A stretch of DNA of 64,000 nt from Semisulcospira habei. Taxonomy: Eukaryota; Mollusca; Gastropoda; Semisulcospiridae. The notes beneath the pieces are model-generated. The model was given only the letters and a program-made list of their open reading frames with translations, had not been told where the DNA came from and did not search any database. Shown piece after piece: positions 22,680 to 33,825 of the stretch (its first letter is position 1; every line of letters starts with the position of its first letter). The stretch lies in the NCBI GenBank assembly GCA_036245525.1, contig BTPG01000007.1, positions 128,776,340 to 128,840,339 on the forward strand, given 5' to 3'. The position numbers and the translations under genes are program-made.

Positions 22680-23580
22680 TCACAGCTAGTTCAGGTGTGT
22701 CTGAAAGTGAGAGGCGTTTATCCCGAATAAACCGATGCGTACCACCAGCTCACAGTGTGCAAAGTGGCTCGCAATTAAAGATATTTGCAACGCCAGCGCC
22801 TTCAAAGCAAATTCGCTTTGAAAATACTACGCAAGCATATTTACATATTGCCGGAGATAGGTCGATCTTGTACGCTGAACGGTAGTGCCTAATTCGTGTG
22901 GCTCCTTTGCAAGCTACTCAGGCACCACGTTTTAGCGACCATGGTCGGCTGGCGTGGGTCTTGAAAGAGACGTAACTGCCCCTCAGGCCTGGTTGCAAGA
23001 ACAGGCTGTTTGACAAGGTTAGGTGTCCAAAACATGGCGAACATACACGTCAACTTGGGCTTTGCTTACTCCTCCGCCGAAACGCATCCGACTGCAAGAG
23101 GCACAGATCCTCATGAGCCCCCGCATACGCGGGGGCTCATGAGGATCTATGCCCATTGCTGGCCCATAGACTGAGATTAAAATTTTCACCGACGTTAATT
23201 TTCTCAGTCATTACCCTTCTTGGTAGCCAGCCCATCGGAATCTGGTCTGAACCTCAAATTGTCCAAGTTACAAATGCCTTCCTCAAGCCCAGGAGGAGTA
23301 GGCCGTTCCACCAGCCGCTGCCACAACACTACATTAAAATCACGCCGGTCGTGGCGAAAAGGCATACAATAATCTCAAAGGGGACTTGCACTGGAAAAAC
23401 TAAGCGTTAAACTGGAGGCAAACATCACATTAGGCGGCCTGCCTTATCAGGGACTTTGGCGGGGTCAACACCTTGAATCAAGTGCCGAGAGAAAGAACGA
23501 GAGAGACAGCGAGGAAAAATAAAACAACAACTCTGTCCAGCTAAAGGTTGTGCTGTTCTACGCTGTGAAGTCGAAACACA
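22680..23580. other. No gene recognised apart from one Pal-A
   Basis: Short frames without motifs. Confidence 0.45.
23094..23159. repeat. Pal-A hairpin
   Basis: Intact apart from GCCCATTGC at the right end; centre GCATACGC. Confidence 0.85.
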
Positions 23581-23656
23581 GCAAGTCCATTTTTGTGAAA
23601 AGCGGGATTTTAATTGTAAACAATGACAATTTCGCTTTTCACGAAAATGGACTTGC
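23581..23656. repeat. Pal-L hairpin
   Basis: GCAAGTCCATTTTTGTGAAA and TTTCACGAAAATGGACTTGC. A related relic at 58720-58785 shares GCGAGATT..AATCTCGC and GCACGGTCTTTTTGC. Confidence 0.8.
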
Positions 23657-24095
23657 GGTCTTTTTGCATTCAGAGGGCAGTTGTGCTATCACATTTATCA
23701 AGTCGGCAGCTTGAAGTTCGTCCACTTGACGTGATTCGTACGCAAGATTCCGGAATATTCCTTTCTCCGGTCACGACAAAAATGTAATACAGTCACGTAC
23801 ACGTTTGCTAAATACAATGGCATCATAGAAAATGAACCGGTCAAAACACAAACTGTAGCTCAAATTCAGAACCTTATTCGCTTAAACTATCCACTACCCT
23901 TGAGTCATGTAAGTCAATCCTTTTCATGGAAGATGGCGCTGGCAGTCACAGAGGCAAACACTTGGTCAGAGAGACAACTTCCGCTCTAAAAACGGTTCTA
24001 AGTGCGAAACTTGACAACAGAACGGGTTCGCCTGACCTATTACTATGTTCGACGACAATCTCTGAATGTGGTACTTTCCTAATTTGTACAAGTGG

Positions 24096-24180
24096 GGGCG
24101 CCAAGCTAATCTGGCACTACTCTTGAATCATCCTGGTCAAGCCATCTCCTGATGTAGGGATCAGGGGCTACAAAGGTTAA
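24096..24180 (+). mobile_element. Pal-B right half
   Basis: GGCGCCAAGCTAATCTGGC to GGGGCTACAAAGGTTAA; a related right-arm scrap (CACTACCCTTGAGTCATG) lies at 23890. Confidence 0.75.
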
Positions 24181-24426
24181 GGCGAGTGGGAGATAGATCA
24201 TATATGATAATGGCTTGTGTCGGCGCTTCATTTCACACCCGGTGACCAGGTCAGCCCCATAAACCATAGCCAGGTTACAAGTTCAGGTCGCGCGCCACTG
24301 CTGCTGTTAGTTTACTGCCAACCACAAACCCCTTCCATAAACCAAGGTGTCAGAGTCTCATGCACACATCTAGCAGAGGGTTCATGATGAAATAATATAC
24401 GATGCTGCTCATCTAGATCTTTACTT

Positions 24427-24468
24427 CTGAAAGAGGCGTAGATTATCACGAGGATCTATGCCTCTTGC
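24427..24468. repeat. Pal-A, centre deleted
   Basis: GAAAGAGGCGTAGATTATC directly followed by ACGAGGATCTATGCCTC. Confidence 0.7.
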
Positions 24469-24546
24469 CAACAGAGAGGATGTGTTTACATCTTCAGAAT
24501 GCGAAAAATCATATGCGTTAGACACAACACTACAGGATGTTGTTCG

Positions 24547-24632
24547 ACCGTTATATTTCAAGGGTGGTGTCAGAATAGCTTGGCGCCTGTAGGCAAAATT
24601 TGATGCTGTCGTCCTCTGAGCTTAATGGGTTA
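24547..24632 (+). mobile_element. Pal-B, right arm deleted
   Basis: TTTCAAGGGTGGTGTCAGAA to GGCGCCTGTAGGC, then jumps to GTCCTCTGAGCTTAATGGG. Confidence 0.65.
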
Positions 24633-24639
24633 GGTCAAC

Positions 24640-25670
24640 GACTGTTCGACTCTTCTCGTCGGTTTTTAGTGGTTTACGGTCTCTCATTCTGACGATGTTT
24701 AGTGCACGACTATGATCCCTAAATCCTCCGTGGTCACTCTCGGCGACGTGTTGCCAACCCTTGTCACAGTGAAAGTGAGAGGGGTGGGGGGGGGGGGGGC
24801 CTTACCGCAAGCCAGACGTAATTTATTTAGTCGCATACTTAATGGTCTGCTGCATCTTATAAATACAACTCTACATTCTGCTGAGTCTTGAAATCCGGAG
24901 CGGTGGTTAGTTCGAGACTTAAAGTCCACGAAACTGGAGTGATAATGGTCCAAAATGGACGACCCAAACGGGCGAGCTATGGCGGACATGGACCGTTACT
25001 GCCTATGAAGTACCTGAAGACTGATCAATTTAGGCGCACTGCAACTGCGCCACTTCGGACCTTTTCACGGACGTGCTAACTGAACAAGAGCCTTGACAGC
25101 AGGAAAGAACACTGTCCAACCTATATGAATGTCACGCGTGCACGTCTCGAATGAGTTAATCAAAACGTGTTTTTTGACTGGATGTTTGATTATACATGTA
25201 GCATCTGATGAACGAATATAAAATAAACGCGTCAATTACGGGCTTTTTTCTTTCTTTCTTTTTTCCTTTCTTTCTTTTTTTCCTTGCAGAATTACAACTC
25301 GTGACAGTCTACGCTTTCCGCAGGAGATCCTAGCAAGGTGCAGGTCACTGGCGGCTCAACCTACAAATTCATCGTAAAAGTACAGTGTTCATCGACTGGG
25401 CTAAGAGTTACCTCCAGTGGCTTCTTCACGCCGAGGGGAGGTCACGTGACACAACTTACGCTATCTGGGTGTCAAGAGAGAGGGCGGGTAATTTACAGCC
25501 AGGATCTAGGAAGCATTATGATTTATCAGTCGTGCTTGGAACAGACAGCCTTCCCCTCCGGCTCAGAAACACAGAGGTACAGTGGAGACGGTGATCATCC
25601 CAATGTCCAAGGCAGAAGTGCAAAGACACTGAAAAGGAGGGGGGGGGGGGGGGAGCAGTTACACGAGTGA
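24640..25670. other. No gene recognised
   Basis: Contains a pyrimidine run (25242-25286), a Pal-D half and two short G-runs. Confidence 0.45.
25133..25159. mobile_element. Pal-D right half
   Basis: GCACGTCTCGAATGAGTTAA only. Confidence 0.65.
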
Positions 25671-25676
25671 GATTAC

Positions 25677-25744
25677 TTCTGCGCCAGCCACTAAGCAATG
25701 TGTTCCGCTATAGCGGAGCACCTTACTTAGTGGTTGGCGCAGAA
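25677..25744. repeat. Pal-F hairpin
   Basis: TTCTGCGCCAGCCACTAAGC and CTTAGTGGTTGGCGCAGAA around GCTATAGC. Confidence 0.85.
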
Positions 25745-25936
25745 ATAATTAAGCCCACTCATGCAGCTGACCCACTGAACGCTCGAAAGCACCATTCGTC
25801 GTAACTATTCCAACGTAATACGACCTTTCCGAACGCTTTGGTAAATGACGTCATAATAATAACGAAAACAGCACACAAAGGTAAATGACGTCATACAGGA
25901 TGACGAAAACAGCACATCTGTCAACCCTTTCCGTCC

Positions 25937-25969
25937 GCAAGAGGCTTAGAATCTCATGTGTCTCTGCCC
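25937..25969. repeat. Pal-A left half
   Basis: GCAAGAGGCTTAGAATCTC then ATGTGTCTC; no right arm. Confidence 0.6.
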
Positions 25970-26033
25970 GGCTTCATTTCCCTCTCACATAGTTAAATGG
26001 CATCTGCTGCAGGCGCCTACTGTGTGCTGATCT

Positions 26034-26157
26034 GGGTCAGTCTGCATGAGCGAGCTCAGTCCTGCCTGCCCCGGTCCCTAAGTAAGGTGCTTCCCTACAG
26101 TTTAGCACCTTGCTTAGCGGTTAGGGCAGGACTAAGCTCGCTCATGCAAACTGGCCC
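26034..26157. repeat. Pal-F long hairpin
   Basis: GGGTCAG..GCATGAGCGAGCTCAGTC pairs with GACTAAGCTCGCTCATGC..CTGGCCC; 124 bp overall, with TAAGTAAGGTGC / GCACCTTGCTTA inside. Confidence 0.85.
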
Positions 26158-26264
26158 CTGCTCTTTAGTGTGTTACTAAGCGTTTATCTTTCTTTATACA
26201 GCATGGCTGTGTTCTTCAAGACCTAGAGCGGACAACACACACATTATCATAACTCCCGAAGGCT

Positions 26265-26297
26265 ACATGGGGGCTCATGAGGATCTATGCCTCTTGA
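26265..26297. repeat. Pal-A right half
   Basis: CATGGGGGCTCATGAGGATC then TATGCCTCTTG. Confidence 0.65.
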
Positions 26298-26499
26298 AAA
26301 TGTCTGAGAAAATGACAGGAGTCTTATTGCATTGCCGAATAATGTGCGCCATAAACTATCTGACGCAAATGGTTGTGCCACTCGAGCGAGGTATTGCAAT
26401 CTTGATTGACAAAGTGTGGCCGCTGGGTCCACACAGAACATCAACACCTCTCACGCGCAGAAAATCCAAACATTGAAGAATGACGCTTGGGAATGAAAA

Positions 26500-26685
26500 T
26501 TGCAACACAATTTATTAAATGTTCGGGTTTAAACTCGAATATTTAATAAAGTGTACTGTAATGGTCGTTTCTAATCGTGCTTCTTTCTTGAAACCAGAAA
26601 ATGGAATAACTTCGGTTTCAAGTGTCCTTTCTAAGCGTGTTTCTTTGTTGGGGGATTTTCTGTGCTTAAGAGGTTTCAAAATGGA
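26500..26685 (+). repeat. Dispersed TTTCTAAGCGTG repeat, rearranged fragments
   Basis: TTTAATAAAGTGTACTGTAA, TTTCTAATCGTGCTTCTTTC and TTTCTAAGCGTGTTTCTTTG occur in series, suggesting two partial copies. Confidence 0.5.
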
Positions 26686-26751
26686 TACACAGGCTAAATC
26701 AAGTACACAATACTCTACCTGTCAAAAAATCGAACTCAATTGAGTCAACAC

Positions 26752-27245
26752 TTAACCCATTTAACCCCACGACCCGAAATTTTGGAGGGGCCACCGAATG
26801 ACTATGTACCAGTTAATAATAATAATAATTAATAATTACGGTATTTGTAATGCGCTTATCTTATAATAATTATAACTCTAAGCGCGCACTCACAACTCGC
26901 GCACGCATGCGCACGCTTTAGACAATGACTCACGTACCATAAATAGTGAAAAACATTACGACGGTCAGCTTGCGGTGGGGAGTGTGGTGATATAGTGCTA
27001 GAACTGTTGAAAGAGGTGAGTTTTGAGGGCGGACTGGAAGGAAGAGAGTGTTTCTGACGAAGAGAGAGTGGGAGAGTGTTCCAGGTTGCTGAAGATGAAC
27101 TGACCACGATGAATGAAGGGTAGTGCCACGATGAATGAAGGGTAGTGCCAGATTAGCTAACGGCGCCAAGCTAATCTGGCACTACCCTTAAATTATCATG
27201 GTTGATCCATCTCCTGCTGTAGTGCGTCTAGGCTAAATGGGTCAC
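26752..27245 (+). mobile_element. Pal-B full MITE split by a LINE end
   Basis: TTAACCCATTTAACCCC at the left, GGCTAAATGGGTCAC at the right. The LINE tail lies at 26818-27100, and a 22-bp stretch ending GAAGGGTAGTGCC is doubled just after it. Confidence 0.8.
26818..27100 (-). pseudogene. LINE 3' end with WNTLPLSLRQ C-terminus, nested in a Pal-B
   Basis: The minus strand encodes SATWNTLPLSLRQKHSLPS, the conserved C-terminal 'WNSLP' tail of several LINE clades. The 3' end carries an (ATT)n tail next to a stretch GTATTTGTAATGCGCTTATC. It interrupts the left arm of the Pal-B at 26752-27245 between ACTATGTACCAGTT and a duplicated GATGAATGAAGGGTAGTGCC. Confidence 0.75.
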
Positions 27246-27488
27246 GCACATGCAATCTGCCTGCACTGCTCAATGAGCTAATCAGCCTGAAGCTGTTCCC
27301 CGACTTGCACCAGGAAACTTTATACAGTCCCTGCTTGTAGTACATGATATTCATCAACCCATTAAAGTAATATATTAATATTACTAGTAAGTCGATATCC
27401 CTGGCCCGGGCAGCAAACGGAGCAACGCGTCCTTTTCAATATCCGGTCATAAGAACGTTATCATTTTTAACGGTCGCGAGAAAACGGG

Positions 27489-27552
27489 CGCTGGTCTGCG
27501 ATTCTGGACCTTACGTCTTGCAGCCGTAAGATCCAAAATCACAGACCAGCGA
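27489..27552. repeat. Pal-G hairpin with CA run
   Basis: GCTGGTCTGCGATTCTGGAC and GATCCAAAATCACAGACCAG, followed by (CA)n at 27555-27575. Confidence 0.85.
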
Positions 27553-27958
27553 ACACACACACACACACACATACACAAGAGCCACCAACGCTTCAGTATC
27601 GTCGTGGTGCTGTTGCAACTTGGCTGACAATCTCTGGGTCACATCCTCCCATCTGTCGTGGGCATAAATTCTGCACAAGCGGTTGCTCAAGTGGATCTGC
27701 GCTTTCGAAAAAATTACTGAAGTTTTCAAGATACTTTCTTTACAGTGATGCTTCGTCGTGGCTCAATTTGCGTCTGTTTTGTCCGCTGGGAGGAGTAGAC
27801 CTGGGTGTTCTGCGCGGGATGTCCCAGCTCTTCACTTCTGAGTGACGTCTCCTTGGAGCTGGTATTCTGTCCCTACTTCAGGTCCCTCTTGTGCCGCAGG
27901 GAAAAAAACACTGACGACTCCTTCAATACAAGGATATAAATGAAGCAGGAAACTGCGA

Positions 27959-28015
27959 GCAAGAGGCATAGATTCTCATGAGCTCCTGCTGTCACAGGGG
28001 CACACGAGATGCTAG
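27959..28015. repeat. Pal-A, right arm truncated
   Basis: GCAAGAGGCATAGATTCTC is well kept; the right side decays after CACAGGGGCACACGAGA. Confidence 0.7.
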
Positions 28016-28019
28016 CATT

Positions 28020-28450
28020 AAAAAAAAGAACTGTTGAGGTCCTCTTGAGTGGCGTTCACAGCTAGCTTTGGGGGAGTCAGTCGACGGCCACTGGTGTGAA
28101 TCCAGATCTCTTGCTCGGTTTGAGGGCCTGAGATGTAAGCTTGAGGGCCGATACCTTCAATCAAAAGCATCAGCTGACACGGGCACCCGTTACGTGTTAT
28201 GACAATTTTTTTAATGTTTGAGGTATTTGAAAAAAATCGATATGATGCTGCATATCTCTTCAATGTCCTTATACATCACTACAAACCCCAGCCTGTCCTC
28301 TCAACCCGTGAACAGTACGTAACCAGTGGGCAATGCACTTTCAGTTGTCTGATCAGGGCACGTTTTATAATAAATAGTCAGAGCCGCCGAATCGACTTTA
28401 CTGAAAAGAAGGAAAATACGCGACTATCACTTCTTCCAATTTTTCATTCA
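28020..28450. other. No feature recognised
   Basis: Two opposed short frames, neither with a motif. Confidence 0.4.
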
Positions 28451-28471
28451 AGTCGAAGAACTGTACAACAA

Positions 28472-28604
28472 ACCAAGGGGAATTACTCAGCGCTGGACAA
28501 CAGTTAGATCCCCTGCCCCCGCCTATCAGGCACCCATAATGGGTGCCTGATAGGCGGGGGCAGGGGATCTAACTGTTGTCCAGCGCTGAGTAATTCCCCT
28601 TGGT
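28472..28604. repeat. Pal-J, perfect 133-bp palindrome
   Basis: Two 66-bp arms pair base for base around one A at 28538 (CACCCAT-A-ATGGGTG). AAGTCGAAGAAC occurs at about 28451 and 28651, a possible long flanking direct repeat. Confidence 0.95.
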
Positions 28605-28849
28605 CTGTACAATTCTGCCAGCGCTAGCCTCACCTATCTGGTTTGTGAGTAAGTCGAAGAACGTACACTCAATTGGCGAACATTATTTTTGTCCTGAAGA
28701 CAGGATCGTTTTGGGTTTTTTTCATTCGTGGGTAACGCGCATTCGTACGTTACATTACAGCAGGTCAAACGTTCCTTGTTATTGCATAAGCACGCTTGAC
28801 ACTAGCACCACAGCAGTTTACTGTGTTGGTTTCTATTCCGCAATGGAGT

Positions 28850-29064
28850 TTAACCCCTTCAACGGGAGTGGTTTGCACTGCGTTTTTTGAAATCTCTGCA
28901 ACGCCAAAGAAGCGCAGCCGTTCAAGAAACATAGACACAAAGTATCATCAGCAAGAGGCGCAGATCCTCATGAGCCCCCGCGACAGCGGGGGCTCATGAG
29001 GATCTTCGCCTCTTGCAGGTGGGCAGCGACCATTTTTTTTTTTCTCGACAGTGAAGGGGGTTAG
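28850..29064 (-). mobile_element. Pal-A full-length MITE, inverted
   Basis: Left end TTAACCCCTTCAACGGGAGT, hairpin 28951-29016 (GGCGCAGATCC against GGATCTTCGCC), and right end CGACAGTGAAGGGGGTTAG. Confidence 0.8.
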
Positions 29065-29419
29065 AAATCGCCTGGAGACTGAGAACTGCTCGGGACGAGA
29101 GGGCCGGAAGCCGTGAGAGGTTGTCGCCACTTCAGCCACTCCATACACCGTGTCGTACTCAAGGGCTCGGCCTCTCATATCTGGGCAACAGGCCCTTGCA
29201 AACTTCAACCCAACGTCGTGCGCTACACTCCAACACCCAGTCGTCTGCTCCGTCCAAAGAACAAAGGTGTATAGTATAATCTGGTAGGTACTGATCTTCG
29301 CGCTGTGCGGCTTGTTGTTGTTGTCGTCGTCGTTGCTAGTGGTGCTGATGGTGAAAGTGGTCGATGCTGCATCGATAACGTTTAGAGCCACTCTCACCCG
29401 TATGCGGGTTCTTCTGTGT

Positions 29420-29530
29420 TTTGAGCGACCACCTGCCATTAAAGACCATCCATTTTTTCAGGTGGCCGTAGCCATCTAAATGACGGTCTTTAGTGACAGG
29501 TGACAATGTTTGCCTTTCAAGACTTCTCTT
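29420..29530. repeat. Dispersed repeat with AGTGACAGGTG, copy 1
   Basis: GTTTTGAGCGACCACC, a hairpin between CACCTGCCATTAAAGACC and GGTCTTTAGTGACAGGTG, and GAGCACCCGTCTGCTAAGAC. A second copy is at 37297-37405. Confidence 0.6.
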
Positions 29531-29579
29531 GAAAGAGCACCCGTCTGCTAAGACTACTTTCCAAACCAGAGACCGGTTT

Positions 29580-29657
29580 CATGAGCGAGCTTAGTCCTCT
29601 GCCAGCCACTAAGCAAGGTGCTCCGATATAGCACTGCTCCGACTAGGCTCAATCCTG
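29580..29657. repeat. Pal-F, degenerate
   Basis: CATGAGCGAGCTTAGTCC, CCACTAAGCAAGGTGCTCC and GACTAGGCTCAATCCTGC. Confidence 0.65.
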
Positions 29658-29859
29658 CAACTATGCCCAGGTCTGTTGCGTGCTGACGAGAGATCATAAC
29701 GATAGATCATAAGGATCAGCACCTCTTACTGTTGGACACCGATGTGAAACAGAAACTGTATTCAGCAACTCTTCACGCCAAAATAAATCATACCTTTATG
29801 TCACAGGCATAGACCTTCACGAGACCAAGCAGGTTGTAAGTTTTAACAAGATTTCATGC

Positions 29860-29940
29860 AATCTAGCTCCATCTGGAATGTAAGCCATATTTGTTCAAAC
29901 TCCGGGCCATTTGATGCAATCGCCTTCGTAGTGGACTATA
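29860..29940 (+). mobile_element. SINE tail fragment
   Basis: TTTGTTCAAACTC followed by ATCGCCTTCGTAGTGGAC matches the tail region of the SINEs at 1.1 and 33.8 kb. Diverged. Confidence 0.45.
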
Positions 29941-30266
29941 TAATTATATATATAATCTCTTGCGGGACTAACCATCACCCCGTGGTCCTGCGTTTCAACG
30001 GAATATCCAATAACTTTCAAAACTGCCCGCGCATATCTGGGCAACAGGACCTCCATAACTCTATAGCTGTCAGAGTGTTTTGTGGATGTGAGCCCTCTGG
30101 ACAAGCGATACTCTTCATACAACAGCCGTAGACAAACACAACAAACCATAGATCTATAAACCACTTCTAAGTTTACTTTCGAAACCCGGCAACGCCTCAA
30201 GCGTTGAATCGAAGATTGAGACCAAGCAGTATTTTATTTTTTAACTGCTTTACCGCAAACACGTCT

Positions 30267-30332
30267 GCAAAAGGCATAGATCCTCATGAGCCCCCGCAAT
30301 TGCGGGGGCTCATGAGGATATGTGTCTCTTGC
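30267..30332. repeat. Pal-A hairpin
   Basis: Centre GCAATTGC; right arm GGATATGTGTCTCTTGC has small changes. Confidence 0.85.
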
Positions 30333-30798
30333 TTGATGTTGGTGCCTTCTTCACATTTTCATCACGCAAACGCATTTTTTCCTTAAACTTGAAATTGTGC
30401 GAGTGCTTTATCTCGGCAACTTGATAATCGCACTTCATTGTGTAGGGAGCTTGAAAGGCCGGGGGGATCCCATCTCCAGACAACAGAGTATTAGACCTGG
30501 AGAAGTTCGTGGACAAGACCAAGGCTAAATTCGGCGTCTCCCGGTCAGCGCCCCAAGACCTTTTCGAGGAAAATAAAGGGGTCTGCTTAGATCAACTCTG
30601 AAACCGACGCGTACAAACAAACACTCGAGAGTGGAGGGGAACGGATTTGGGATCTTCGGTAATAACCCTCTCTGGGCTGTCGAAAATACTGAAATACTGT
30701 TTCCTCGGCGTGATTGAGGAGCCTTCGGGTTGGTGTTTAGCAGGCTTTGTGTATTAGACACTCAGCCTACTTCGTGCCCAAGGGTACTCCCCATTCGT

Positions 30799-30840
30799 TC
30801 TCTCTCTCTTTCTCTCTCTCCGTCTCGCTCTCTCTCTCTC

Positions 30841-30907
<67 letters not shown>
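30799..30907. repeat. Imperfect (CT)n
   Basis: CT run with TTTCTC and CGTCTCG interruptions. Confidence 0.95.
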
Positions 30908-30909
<2 letters not shown>

Positions 30910-31079
30910 CCTCATCTACACGCCTTTTCTTTCGCTCGCTCCTGCACGTGCTTGCACACACTCTTGTCTCTCGTGTTCAGGTTCTTTCCGAGTCTCTCTC
31001 TTACGCGATTTTTCGTTGACGTCATTTTTACTTTTTCCGCACTTTTGTTCTTCCTTTTCTTTTATTTTACGTCACCTCC

Positions 31080-31290
31080 TTCAGTTGCCACATTCCTTCT
31101 GCCATTGAAGATAAGTAGCGGCTAATCTCTATGTTTGTTTGTTTGTCTATTTTGACAAAGGGTATTTACCCGAAATATTAATAAATTGTGTTGTACCCGT
31201 CTTTTCTAAGCGTGTTTCTTTCTCCGTTGGGTACTTCTTTGCATATTACACGCTTGGCAGTCACCTTTTTGGTCTGGATTGATTTATTTT
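31080..31290 (+). repeat. Dispersed repeat with TTTTCTAAGCGTGTTTCTTT, longest copy
   Basis: Spans a (GTTT)n run, AAAGGGTATTTACCCGAAAT, CTTTTCTAAGCGTGTTTC and ACGCTTGGCAGTCACC. Its reverse complement is at 41030-41215 and shorter pieces occur elsewhere. Unclassified; it could be the end of a larger element. Confidence 0.8.
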
Positions 31291-31545
31291 TGACCTATTT
31301 CCTGAGCCCTTGTGATGTTGATATTTGTGAGAGGTCACTCAAATGGTATATTTAGAAAGGTCTTGCCACAAAGTATCCGTGGGCGAAGTTTGAAGACTGC
31401 GGCTTTAATAGAATCCGAGAAAATGTTAACGTTAAAGTTTACCACGGACGACGGCGGACGGACTAAAGACGACGGACGGTCGACCACTGGCCCAAAACAT
31501 ACTCACTTTTGCTTTGCACGTGAGCCAATAAAATGCTGAGACACT
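31250..31545. repeat. Single-unit copy of the 54-kb satellite end
   Basis: Shares GACCTATTTCCTGAGCCCTT, AAAGGTCTTGCCACAAAGTA, GTTAAAGTTTACCACGGACG and CACGTGAGCCAA with 54650-55060, but has only one unit. Dispersed copies with variable unit number suggest a mobile element carrying an internal tandem array. Confidence 0.8.
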
Positions 31546-31560
31546 TCGTATACACGATGT

Positions 31561-31605
31561 GCAAAAGGCAGGATGCAGGGGGCCATGAGAATCCATGCCT
31601 CTTGC
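31561..31605. repeat. Pal-A, internal deletion
   Basis: GCAAAAGGCAGGATGCAGGG then CCATGAGAATCCATGCC and TCTTGC. Confidence 0.65.
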
Positions 31606-31996
31606 AGACAGAAAGGCCTATCGCAGACCACACACCCTATCCTCGAATCGAGGCAGCACCTAACTTTAAATTTCACCTGCAAAAAAAGAGATTTATAAAA
31701 GGCTGAACGAACGTTTTAGTGTACAAACACGCACTTGAGGGTTTGAGGACGAACCGTCAAAGCCGGATCATAGACAGTCGGACAAAAAGAAGATCTCAAA
31801 GAACCGGTGGGAAATTGTCAGCTTAGAGATAAGAGCCGGGTTCATCCCCTAAGCCGATCATTGACAAGCCAGCGGGTGTCGGGGAGCAGTTCGTGAAATC
31901 GCCTCTCCACAAAGGCTACACTATCTCAAGTGAACACGCGCGCGGCCAGCGATATCCACCTGCGTGGGACACAGAGCGTCATTGGCCATCGAAATC

Positions 31997-32109
<113 letters not shown>

Positions 32110-32265
32110 CTCTCGTTTAGTATAGAGCTACTAAAACGTCAGGCCTATTTACCCTGTAAAAGCAGAGACAGTGACTCCATTTTGGGGTAAAAGGCAAGAT
32201 TTTCATTGATTTCTGCCGCGTATCAGACGTCTCAAGTGAGTTACTTTTACAGGCAAAGCGCCACC

Positions 32266-32328
32266 CACACTGGTTGTCTCCCACGATTCACTGCGCTGAT
32301 CAACGAATCGCTGGAGACAACCAGTGTG
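32266..32328. repeat. Pal-E hairpin
   Basis: CACACTGGTTGTCTCC and CGATTC pair with GAATCG and GGAGACAACCAGTGTG; related to the 7.8-kb copy. Confidence 0.8.
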
Positions 32329-32493
32329 CATACTACCTTCTCCTGTTTCCTCTGGCTAAATCCGTCTGGGACAGGTTTAGATTTCAAAGCAAACCGTGAG
32401 TGCCCGTTTTACACTGATGAGTCATTTTAATAGGTGTTGCATGGCGCGCTTCAACATGGCGACTTTCTCTTCAGCATTACGATCTGGAATTAT

Positions 32494-32554
32494 TTAACTC
32501 TTTAACTCTCAGAACTCGATAGAAGTCATTTAGTTCTGGGAGTTAAAGAGTTAA
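32494..32554. mobile_element. Pal-H, small TTAA hairpin
   Basis: TTAACTCTTTAACTCTCAGA and TCTGGGAGTTAAAGAGTTAA; 61 bp bounded by TTAA. Confidence 0.75.
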
Positions 32555-32607
32555 AGCTGACAATTCCATCCGTTTGAGGGTAAAATCGGCTCAGGGTGTT
32601 GCACTGA

Positions 32608-32707
32608 TGTCTAGGCACCCATGCAGCTACTAGAGACTCGTGAGGTTCTATGCCTCTTTGTAAATTGACGCTGCGGAACAAACTCTTTAATTACAACTGC
32701 TGGTGGC

Positions 32708-32790
<83 letters not shown>

Positions 32791-33032
32791 CCCTTGTTGT
32801 GCGCGATGTTCAGCGACGAACGAGCACGGCCATTATTGGCGATAATGAAATTACAGCAAATAGGGCTCCAACCACACTAGTGTTTCTGACTCATGTCGCC
32901 TACGACAGTCACGGGCTGAAATCCCACGCCCTCCTTCATACACAGCACACAGGTATAAAAAGACTGAACCTTGACGACAAAAATGAAAAAAAAAAACTTT
33001 ATGCAATGACTCATGAGGGTCTATGCCTCTCT
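32608..33032. repeat. Two decayed Pal-A pieces around a (CT)n run
   Basis: Right arms GACTCGTGAGGTTCTATGCC (32636) and ACTCATGAGGGTCTATGCC (33008) lie on either side of the microsatellite at 32709-32786. Confidence 0.5.
32709..32786. repeat. (CT)n microsatellite
   Basis: About 39 CT units between two decayed Pal-A pieces. Confidence 0.95.
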
Positions 33033-33219
33033 AAGAGATCTAAGGAGTTTTGGCGTGAGACTTGGCAAGAGAGAGGGAGGTTCTTTGCTCGCGCCCGGGT
33101 CATTTCACCACCAGCCCTGATTTGATGCACTCTCCCTCATCGAAAATTGAACGCGACAAATCCCCCACCCACAACCCGCTTCTGCACAGCCACACATACA
33201 TATGTAAAACTAGCCTACA

Positions 33220-33282
33220 AGATGCGTAAATATTCATGGGCCCGAGCTACTGCGACAGCACGTGAAGATCTATGCTTCTTGC
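33220..33282. repeat. Pal-A hairpin, degenerate
   Basis: Right arm GTGAAGATCTATGCTTCTTG; left GCGTAAATATTCATGGGCCC. Confidence 0.6.
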
Positions 33283-33349
33283 AGACGTGAATGAAGAAGA
33301 GAGGGTCGTTAATTGAACGTGAGATCGACTGTTCCCCTAATCTGAAACG

Positions 33350-33419
33350 CACAGACGCAAATCAGGTCAGAATGAGCCCCTAAAACTGCGCGGGCTCATG
33401 AGGATCTATGTCTCTTGCA
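33350..33419. repeat. Pal-A hairpin, left arm diverged
   Basis: Right arm CTCATGAGGATCTATGTCTC intact; left arm retains only AATGAGCCCC. Confidence 0.7.
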
Positions 33420-33424
33420 GATAC

Positions 33425-33825
33425 GTGCTGCTAACTGCAGGGCTGTCCTGAACGAGTGCTGTCAATACTGGTTAATTCAAGGCGAATGTTGTCGGTGGGG
33501 AAGACTATCGTTGACGGCTGGCAGAGCAGAGGGGACTAATCCACACAATGAAATAAATTAGTCCACGCTTTTTACGCTGAAAGCAGCTCGAGGTAAAGAG
33601 AAAATCCAGAAAAATTGAACACACTCTGTAGCAGCCTCTAAAAACCAGATTTTAAGCCATTATAACGTAACTCTGACGTCACGATGACGTAACGCTCGGT
33701 CTCATATAAACAGATTCTGTCACTTTTTGCCGTCATTATTACGTCTCATATTGTCTTCAGAAATCTGAAAACAATTTCTGTCCTTATGAAGCCATTATTA
33801 CATCACACCCGGGTATTCTGGACGA
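33425..33825. other. No gene recognised
   Basis: GACGTCACGATGACGTAACG-type CRE-like words cluster at 33670-33690, without other support. Confidence 0.35.

Noticed and set aside
28948..29439. 163-codon minus-strand frame as a gene
   Set aside because: Its C-terminal third is a Pal-A hairpin; the rest has no recognisable domain.
33660..33690. CREB-type promoter cluster (repeated TGACGTCA-like words)
   Set aside because: Short words only, with no transcription start, CpG island or gene nearby.
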